A stretch of 36,279 nucleotides of DNA, taken from DATBGS01 sp036557885 (GTDB lineage Bacteria > Chloroflexota > Ktedonobacteria > Ktedonobacterales > DATBGS01). How positions within the stretch are numbered: position 1 is the first letter of the stretch; the number at the start of each line of letters is the position of its first letter. Below, piece after piece: positions 31,546-36,279 of the stretch. Made by a program: the position numbers and the translations under genes. The notes below the pieces were generated by a model. It searched no databases. It worked only from the letters and a program-made list of their open reading frames with translations, and had not been told where the DNA came from. The DNA is taken from the NCBI GenBank assembly GCA_036557885.1, contig DATBGS010000157.1:1-36279 (forward strand). Reading direction: 5' to 3'.

Positions 31546-32352
31546 ATGCCAAAGGTCAAAGTGAACGACATCACCATGAACTACGAGCGACAGGGCGCTG
31601 GTGAACCCCTCATCCTCATCCCCTATCTGGCGGCGGATAACGCCTGCTACGCCTTTCAGGTTGCCGAATATGCCAAACACTTTACCTGCATCTCTATGGA
31701 CCCGCGCGGCGCCGGAGAAACCGACAAACCTGCTGGTACCTACTCCACCGAGCTTATTGCCGATGATGTGGCCGGGTTGATGCAGGTGCTGGGGATTGAG
31801 CGCGCGCATGTCTCAGGGCTTTCGCTTGGCGCAGCCGCCGGAATATGGCTGGCGGCCAAATATCCGGCGAAAGTGAAATCGCTCTCGCTGCACAGCGGCT
31901 GGACAAAATCTGACCCCTTTCTCAAGACTATTGTTGGTGGCTGGCAGGTCATGGCGCGGGCGCTGGGCAGCGTCCCAGAAATGGTGATCCAAGGCATTTT
32001 CCCCTGGTGCTTCACCCCCGAACTCTACGCCGCCAAACCCGATTACATTCAGGCGTTGGCCGATTTTGTCAGAGGCAGGCCAGCGCAGCCGGTGGACGCC
32101 TTCCTGCGAGAATCTGACGCGGTAATCGCCCATGATGCCGAGGCGCAGCTTGCGCACATCACGGCGCCAACCTTGATCACCTTTGGCAAACATGATCAGG
32201 TCACGTCAACCCGTTTTGCCAAACCCATGACGGACGCTATCAAACAGACGGAACTCGTGATCTTTGAGGATTGCGCCCACGCGCCCATCTATGAAAATGT
32301 TGAATCATTCAACCAGAAAACGCTGGCATTTTTACAGCGGCACGCTGGATAG
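31546..32352 (+). CDS. Alpha/beta-hydrolase
   Basis: The 268-residue protein has a standard alpha/beta-hydrolase core. MDPRGAGETDKP precedes the nucleophile elbow, with Ser93 in GLSLGAAAG. Asp217 lies in FGKHDQVT and His245 in CAHAPIYENV, completing a Ser-Asp-His triad. Substrates of such proteins range from esters and lactones to beta-ketoadipate enol-lactone, and cannot be told from sequence. The position between a thiolase and an acyl-CoA mutase hints at an acyl-ester or thioester substrate (inference). GAGGAG lies about 11 bases upstream of the ATG. The His-to-Cys neighbour (DCAHAPIYE) is common for this subfamily. Confidence 0.88.
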   Translation: MPKVKVNDITMNYERQGAGEPLILIPYLAADNACYAFQVAEYAKHFTCISMDPRGAGETDKPAGTYSTELIADDVAGLMQVLGIERAHVSGLSLGAAAGIWLAAKYPAKVKSLSLHSGWTKSDPFLKTIVGGWQVMARALGSVPEMVIQGIFPWCFTPELYAAKPDYIQALADFVRGRPAQPVDAFLRESDAVIAHDAEAQLAHITAPTLITFGKHDQVTSTRFAKPMTDAIKQTELVIFEDCAHAPIYENVESFNQKTLAFLQRHAG

Positions 32353-32375
32353 GGAGCGCTCTAATCGTCAGTGCC

Positions 32376-32395
32376 CTGGCGGTTTTAACCGCCAG
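32376..32395 (+). other. Hairpin just upstream of the mutase ribosome site
   Basis: CTGGCGGTT (32376-32384) and AACCGCCAG (32387-32395) form a perfect 9-bp stem with a TT loop, ending four bases before the GAAGGAG of the mutase gene. No T-run follows. It might end the hydrolase message or shield the ribosome site. Confidence 0.4.
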
Positions 32396-32411
32396 CTTGA
32401 AGGAGTCATAC

Positions 32412-34145
32412 ATGCTTGAACAAAAACCACGCCAGGCGGCAAAAAAGAAGCAGCGCCAGGGCACGCTCTATGATCGCCAGGAATTGGAGCGACTGAAAGG
32501 CGAAGAGGCACGCTGGGAGCAGGGCACGCTCAAAAAATCGCTGGAAAAGATTCCAGAAAGCAAAAGCGATTTTACGACCCACTCAGGCGTGCCCATTCAG
32601 CGCCTCTACACGCCCAACGACACCGCCGGCCTGGATTATGAGCGCGACCTGGGTATGCCCGGCGAATACCCCTACACGCGCGGCGTCCAGCCCACCATGT
32701 ATCGCGCCAGACCCTGGACGATGCGCATGTTTGCGGGCTTTGGCACCGCCGAGGAAACCAACGAGCGCTTTAAATATTTGCTCAAGCAGGGGCAAACCGG
32801 CCTCTCGTGCGCCTTCGATATGGCAACGCTCTACGGCTACGACCACGACCACCCGCTGGCCGTCGGAGAGTTTGGCAAATGCGGCGTGGCCGTCTCCTCG
32901 CTGGCCGACATGGAGATTCTCTTTGATGGCCTGCCCCTCGACCAGATCACGACCTCCATGACCATCAACGGCCCGGCAGCGGTCATCTGGGCCATGTATA
33001 TCGCCAACGCCGAAAAGCGCGGCATCCCCCGCGCAAAGCTGGGCGGCACGCTCCAGAACGACATCCTCAAAGAGTACATCGCTCAGAAAGAGTTTCTCTT
33101 CCCGCCGGAACCCTCCATGCGCCTGGTGGTGGATACCATCGAGTTTGGCACGCGCCACATGCCCAAATGGAACACGATCAGCATCAGCGGCTACCATATC
33201 CGCGAGGCGGGCGCCACAGCGGTCCAAGAGCTAGCATTCACTATTGCCGATGGCCTGGCCTACGTAGACGCCAGCCTGGAACGCGGCCTGAAGATTGACG
33301 AGTTCGCGCCGCGCCTCTCCTTCTTCTGGGATGTGCACAACGACTTCTTCGAGGAGATTGCCAAGTTCCGCGCCGCCAGGCGGCTGTGGGCGCGGCTGAT
33401 GCGCGAGAAGTATCACGCCCAAGACCCGCGCTCGTGGATGCTGCGCTGCCACGCGCAAACGGCGGGCGTCTCGCTGACGGCCCAGCAGCCCGATAATAAC
33501 GTGGCGCGTGTGACCATCCAGGCGCTCGCTGCCGTGCTGGGCGGCACGCAATCGCTGCATACTAACTCGCTGGATGAGGCGCTGGCGCTGCCCACCGAAC
33601 GGGCCGCGCTGATTGCCCTGCGCACGCAGCAGATCATCGCCAGCGAGAGCGGCGTCACCAATACCGTTGACCCGCTGGCTGGCTCCTTCTTTATCGAAAG
33701 CCTGACCGACAAAATGGAGCAGGAAGCGCAGGATTATCTTGACCGCATTGACGAGTTGGGCGGGGTGCTGGCCTGCATCCACAATGGCTTTTTCCAGCGC
33801 GAGATGGCTGACGCCGCCTATCGCTTCCAGCAGGAAGTGGATGCCGGGGAGCGCATCATCGTGGGCGTGAACGGCTACACGATGGACGAGGAGCTTAAAA
33901 TCCCCACGCTCTATGTGGACCCGGCCAAGGAGCGCATCCACCTGGAGCGGCTGAACCGCGTGCGCCGCGAACGCAACCAGGAGCAGGTCAAGACCACGCT
34001 GGAGGCGCTGCGCCGGGCCGCGCAGGGCACCGAGAACCTGATGCAGCCATTGATTGACGCGGTGAACGCCTACGCCACAATGGGCGAAATCATGGGCGTC
34101 TTCCGCGAGGTCTTTGGGGAATACATGGAGTCACCGGTGTATTAG
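32412..34145 (+). CDS. B12-dependent acyl-CoA mutase large subunit (methylmalonyl-CoA or isobutyryl-CoA mutase type)
   Basis: The 577-residue protein is the TIM-barrel substrate-binding subunit of the methylmalonyl-CoA mutase family. Blocks are GEYPYTRGVQPTMYRARPWTMRMFAGFGTAEETN, TSMTINGPAAVIWAMY, QNDILKEYIAQKEF, SISGYHIREAGATAVQE (His262) and LGGTQSLHTNSLDEALALP. The C-terminal cobalamin-binding domain is absent, so a separate B12-binding subunit is needed and is not in the window. Two specificity positions differ from methylmalonyl-CoA mutase: Phe108 where it has Tyr89, and Gln225 where it has Arg207 (P. shermanii numbering). Phe and Gln are typical of isobutyryl-CoA mutase. ATG 32412 has GAAGGAG six bases upstream. 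Confidence 0.9.
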   Translation: MLEQKPRQAAKKKQRQGTLYDRQELERLKGEEARWEQGTLKKSLEKIPESKSDFTTHSGVPIQRLYTPNDTAGLDYERDLGMPGEYPYTRGVQPTMYRARPWTMRMFAGFGTAEETNERFKYLLKQGQTGLSCAFDMATLYGYDHDHPLAVGEFGKCGVAVSSLADMEILFDGLPLDQITTSMTINGPAAVIWAMYIANAEKRGIPRAKLGGTLQNDILKEYIAQKEFLFPPEPSMRLVVDTIEFGTRHMPKWNTISISGYHIREAGATAVQELAFTIADGLAYVDASLERGLKIDEFAPRLSFFWDVHNDFFEEIAKFRAARRLWARLMREKYHAQDPRSWMLRCHAQTAGVSLTAQQPDNNVARVTIQALAAVLGGTQSLHTNSLDEALALPTERAALIALRTQQIIASESGVTNTVDPLAGSFFIESLTDKMEQEAQDYLDRIDELGGVLACIHNGFFQREMADAAYRFQQEVDAGERIIVGVNGYTMDEELKIPTLYVDPAKERIHLERLNRVRRERNQEQVKTTLEALRRAAQGTENLMQPLIDAVNAYATMGEIMGVFREVFGEYMESPVY

Positions 34146-34163
34146 TTTGTTTGCCAGAAAACC

Positions 34164-34230
34164 CACCAGTCATAATCTGACTGGTGAGTCATTTTATGAC
34201 TTGTCGGTCATATTTTGACTGGCGAGTCAT
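34164..34230. promoter_or_regulatory. Array of TGACT/AGTCA palindromes upstream of the Clp-like gene
   Basis: Three symmetric sites lie in tandem. CACCAGTCA and TGACTGGTG flank TAATC (34164-34186). AGTCAT and ATGACT flank TTT (34187-34201). GGTCA and TGACT flank TATTT (34206-34220). A further AGTCAT follows at 34225-34230. The segment is much richer in A+T than the flanking genes. It looks like a regulator-binding region; the first site could also act as a hairpin after the mutase gene. Confidence 0.5.
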
Positions 34231-34264
34231 AAAATAACTCATGCGTCAGAAAGGAGCTTGGGAT

Positions 34265-34840
34265 ATGCAAGACCAACCAGCGCCAGCCAAAAGCGTTTTA
34301 GAAAAGTACACTCATGACCTGACCGCGCTTGCCCGCCAGGGCCGCTTTGCTCCACTCCTGCGTCGAGAGAAAGAAGTTGAGCGTGTTTTTCAGATACTCG
34401 CGCGACGCCTCAAGAACAATCCCATGCTCATTGGTGAAGACGCCACCGAGCGCTTTGCCATCGTTGCCGAAGTAATCCGGCGTATCAGCATTGGCAACGT
34501 GCCGGATGGCATAACGTTCCAGCGCGTGGTGGCCCTTGATCTGGAAGCGTTGATTGCAGACACCAGGATACGCGGCGATCTGGAAAAGCTGCTCCGTTCG
34601 GTTATTGTAGAGATAAGGCGATCAGCAGGGCAAGTGCTATTGTTCGTTGACCAGTTTCATGTGCTGGCAGGTGCTGGCCGGGCAGAGAATGCTATTGATA
34701 TGGCAAACATCCTCGTGCCTGTATTAGCCAGGGGAGAAGCCAGAATTATTGGCACCTCGACTCTTGACGACTACCGCAAGTATGTTGAGCGCGATGCAGC
34801 CCTCCAGCGGCGCTTCCAAGAAATCCTGGTATCTAGCTAG
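34265..34840 (+). CDS. Clp AAA1-like protein lacking ATPase motifs
   Basis: The 191-residue protein follows the first AAA domain of ClpB/ClpC from start to arginine finger: VLEKYTHDLTALARQGRFAPLLRREKEVERV, then LKNNPMLIGE, VVALDLEALIAD, LLFVDQFHVLAGAG, STLDDYRKYVERDAALQRRFQ. But the Walker A (GEPGVGKT in Clp) reads GEDATERF, with the Lys and Thr lost. The Walker B DE pair reads DQ (Asp129-Gln130), and the tyrosine of the pore loop is Ile. The protein stops after the finger, so it has no AAA2 or ClpP-binding part. The frame is intact and the ribosome site good (GGAG eight bases before ATG 34265), so it looks maintained rather than a decaying pseudogene. A scaffold or Clp-interfering role is inference. 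Confidence 0.78.
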   Translation: MQDQPAPAKSVLEKYTHDLTALARQGRFAPLLRREKEVERVFQILARRLKNNPMLIGEDATERFAIVAEVIRRISIGNVPDGITFQRVVALDLEALIADTRIRGDLEKLLRSVIVEIRRSAGQVLLFVDQFHVLAGAGRAENAIDMANILVPVLARGEARIIGTSTLDDYRKYVERDAALQRRFQEILVSS

Positions 34841-35414
34841 CGCGAGCGGCGACGCTCTGCACCCCAGAGCGCATGCCGCGCGAGACAAGCCAGCCCAACG
34901 CCAGACCCAGCACCAGGGCAACGCCCAGCGCGATGAGCGAGCCAGTGAACGCGAGCTTGGTTGTCATCAGAAAGACGATGCCCAGCAGCAAGAAGGCTTG
35001 CGTGTACACGGCGACGCTCAGCAGCTTCTCCTGGGTGCGCTGCGCCAGCGCGTCAGGGAGCGGGCCATCCGGCGCGTCGCTGGCAAGGCGGGCGAGGGCG
35101 CGGCGGCGCGGTTCGATGACCCCGGCGCCCAGCGCAATCAGCAGGATGATGCCAAGCATGGCGATGCGAATCCAGCCCTGCTCGAAGGTCCAGACGGTGA
35201 TGGTCATATAGATGCCAGCCGCCAGCAGGACCACCAGGCTGATGCCAGAGACGGGGCCTGTGCGGGCAACCAGGGTGAGGATTGACCGTGCCTGCTCCAC
35301 ACGCTGCGCGCGCCGGAGCGTCGCCAGGCCAAAGAGCCAGAGGCCCGCGCCAAGAAAGAAGCCAATGGCGCTAATGACGTGCAGAAACAGGGCAATGGTG
35401 TAATCGCTGATCAT
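34833..35414 (-). CDS. Small integral membrane protein (DUF2269-like)
   Basis: The 193-residue protein has about four to five predicted membrane helices. It starts MISDYTIALFLHVISAIGFFLGAGLW; the FLHVISAIGFFLGAG pattern, with a His in the first helix, resembles DUF2269 and related membrane proteins with possible heme- or metal-binding His, but this is only a resemblance. A cytosolic loop (EPRRRALARLASDAPDGPLPDALAQRTQEK) joins the helices. AAAGGGG lies about eleven bases before the ATG. It is divergent from the TetR gene 124 bases away, a common layout for a regulator and its target. Its 3' end overlaps the Clp-like stop by eight bases. Confidence 0.65.
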   Translation of the reverse strand: MISDYTIALFLHVISAIGFFLGAGLWLFGLATLRRAQRVEQARSILTLVARTGPVSGISLVVLLAAGIYMTITVWTFEQGWIRIAMLGIILLIALGAGVIEPRRRALARLASDAPDGPLPDALAQRTQEKLLSVAVYTQAFLLLGIVFLMTTKLAFTGSLIALGVALVLGLALGWLVSRGMRSGVQSVAARAS

Positions 35415-35488
35415 GTGAGCGGCATCCCCTTTCAGACTTTACGGCTGCTGCCGTGTGGCGTATCATTTCATTAGACAGTGTGATTAAA

Positions 35489-35505
35489 TTAGTCATACAG
35501 ACTAT
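35489..35505. promoter_or_regulatory. Candidate TetR operator
   Basis: TTAGTC and GACTATA-like halves around ATACA (TAGTC/GACTA, 35490-35504) form a small palindrome in the AT-rich gap between the TetR gene and the divergent membrane-protein gene. Its AGTC/GACT halves echo the array at 34164-34230. Confidence 0.4.
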
Positions 35506-35538
35506 ACAATTAAATAATGGAAGAAGTCAAGAGTTTCT

Positions 35539-36195
35539 ATGAGTCCACGCCGTTATAGCCTCGGTCAGCGCCAGGTCACTGCTGAACAAACACGCGCCCG
35601 CATCCTCAGCGCGGCGCGTGAACTACTCATCGCCAGCGAAGGCTTCTCTGGCTTTACGATTGATGCCGTCGCGCGTCAGGCCAACGTTGCCCGCATGACG
35701 GTCTACTATCAGTTTGGCTCCAAAGTGGGGCTGCTGGAGGCGATGAGCGACACGCTGGCGGCACAGGGCGGGATGGAGCAGCTAGCCGGGGCTTTTCGTC
35801 GCGCAGACCCACTTGAGGCGCTGGACGAATACATCAGCGTCTTTAGCCGATTCTGGGACTCAGACCGGCTGGTGATGCGGCGACTTCGCGCGCTGGCGAC
35901 GCTTGACCCAGACTTCGAGAAGGTGGTGCGCGGGCGCGATGAATGGCGCCGGGGCGGAATACGCAGGCTGTGCGGGCGCATCTACGAGCAGCGAGGACAA
36001 CCTGCCCCGGCAGCCACAGACGAAATTGTCAACGTGCTTTTCACCCTGCTGAGCTTTGAGAGCTTTGATACCCTGGCCGGTCCCAGCCGCAGCATTGTGG
36101 AGGTGGCGCCGGTGGTGCAGCGGTTGGGGCGCGCCGCAATTGGCCTGGAAGGGGCTGGCGCTACGTCAGGCTCCGGCTCCGGTTCTGCACCTTGA
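35539..36195 (+). CDS. TetR family transcriptional regulator
   Basis: The 218-residue protein has an N-terminal TetR helix-turn-helix: TRARILSAARELLIASEGFSGFTIDAVARQANVARMTVYYQFGSKVGLLEAM (about 18-70), a textbook match including the TVYYQFGSK recognition region. The rest (about 75-200) is a helical ligand-binding and dimer domain without recognised specificity, ending in a Gly/Ser-rich tail. The start has only a weak ribosome site (GGAAGAAG at about -15). It is divergent from the small membrane-protein gene, and the intergenic palindrome at 35490-35504 is a likely operator, so it probably represses itself and that gene. Confidence 0.92.
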   Translation: MSPRRYSLGQRQVTAEQTRARILSAARELLIASEGFSGFTIDAVARQANVARMTVYYQFGSKVGLLEAMSDTLAAQGGMEQLAGAFRRADPLEALDEYISVFSRFWDSDRLVMRRLRALATLDPDFEKVVRGRDEWRRGGIRRLCGRIYEQRGQPAPAATDEIVNVLFTLLSFESFDTLAGPSRSIVEVAPVVQRLGRAAIGLEGAGATSGSGSGSAP

Positions 36196-36220
36196 CAAAC
36201 GGCGGCCAATGCGATAGACT
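36192..36220 (+). promoter_or_regulatory. Promoter at the end of the window
   Basis: A perfect TTGACA (36192-36197), which overlaps the TetR stop codon, is followed by a 17-base spacer and TAGACT (36215-36220). Confidence 0.6.
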
Positions 36221-36237
36221 GGAGGTAATCTCAAAAG

Positions 36238-36279
36238 ATGTTCTTCCCGCATGGCGGGAAGCGATCTGGCAAAGACGAA
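36238..36279 (+). CDS. Possible start of a further gene, cut by the window edge
   Basis: An ATG at 36238 opens 14 codons (MFFPHGGKRSGKDE) to the edge, with GGAGG eleven to twelve bases upstream and a consensus promoter just before. The first codons also form a hairpin (CTTCCCGC/GCGGGAAG around ATG, 36243-36261). If the promoter is used as predicted (+1 near 36227), the message would have a very short leader that excludes most of the GGAGG. No product can be named. Confidence 0.35.
   Translation, partial: MFFPHGGKRSGKDE

Noticed and set aside
34164..34230. CRISPR-like repeat array
   Set aside because: The units are short palindromes with 3-5 base spacing and no spacers of CRISPR length; no cas genes are nearby.

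Overview
The window is GC-rich, densely coded chromosomal DNA. It most resembles a monoderm member of the Chloroflexota, probably a Ktedonobacteria-like lineage. This is inferred from gene content, not from a database match. The Gram-positive-style signs are a tryptophan T-box, MurT/GatD lipid II amidation, an LCP glycopolymer transferase, a NifU/SufU-type scaffold, zinc-ribbon and FHA regulatory proteins, and many promoters close to the -35/-10 consensus. No rRNA, tRNA or CRISPR array was seen.

Layout. Positions 1-3320 (minus strand) hold a tryptophan operon, trpS-trpE-trpG (trpG cut by the window edge). A T-box leader with a UGG specifier precedes it, with a good promoter and an intrinsic terminator. 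Positions 3530-8957 (plus) hold an LCP protein followed by four genes related to respiratory complex I and group 4 [NiFe] hydrogenases: large subunit, antiporter-like membrane subunit, small Fe-S subunit and NuoH-like membrane anchor. Key metal-binding and proton-path residues are altered, so this is the best candidate for an undescribed system. Positions 8939-12471 (minus) hold ruvA, ruvC and yebC. The yebC-ruvC junction is split by a TnpB element (about 10099-11625) that also carries a tiny, apparently leaderless ribbon-helix-helix gene.

Positions 12679-15620 hold a DUF3052-like gene (minus) and murT-gatD (plus). Next come a solitary DNA methyltransferase (minus), a glutamine-dependent NAD synthetase, a PRC-barrel protein, a DUF697-type GTPase (minus) and a Ser/Thr kinase with a C-terminal FHA-like domain. 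A second, different TnpB gene (22024-23223) follows, then a small conserved hypothetical, a rhodanese-type sulfurtransferase and a NifU-like scaffold (likely sulfur/Fe-S supply). On the minus strand are a PIG-L deacetylase and an Fe-S uracil-DNA glycosylase.

Positions 27036-34145 are mainly carbon metabolism: ATP-dependent PEP carboxykinase, a membrane-anchored zinc-ribbon beta-propeller (minus), acetyl-CoA acetyltransferase, an alpha/beta hydrolase and a B12-dependent acyl-CoA mutase large subunit. The mutase specificity residues look more like isobutyryl-CoA mutase than methylmalonyl-CoA mutase. The last 2 kb contain a Clp-like protein that has lost its ATPase motifs, an operator-like TGACT repeat array, a membrane protein divergent from a TetR regulator, and possibly the first codons of another gene.

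Two kinds of palindromic DNA stand out. One is a GC-rich dispersed repeat found both at 25167-25261 and inside the trpE reading frame (1147-1203). The other is a 40-bp perfect palindrome after pckA.
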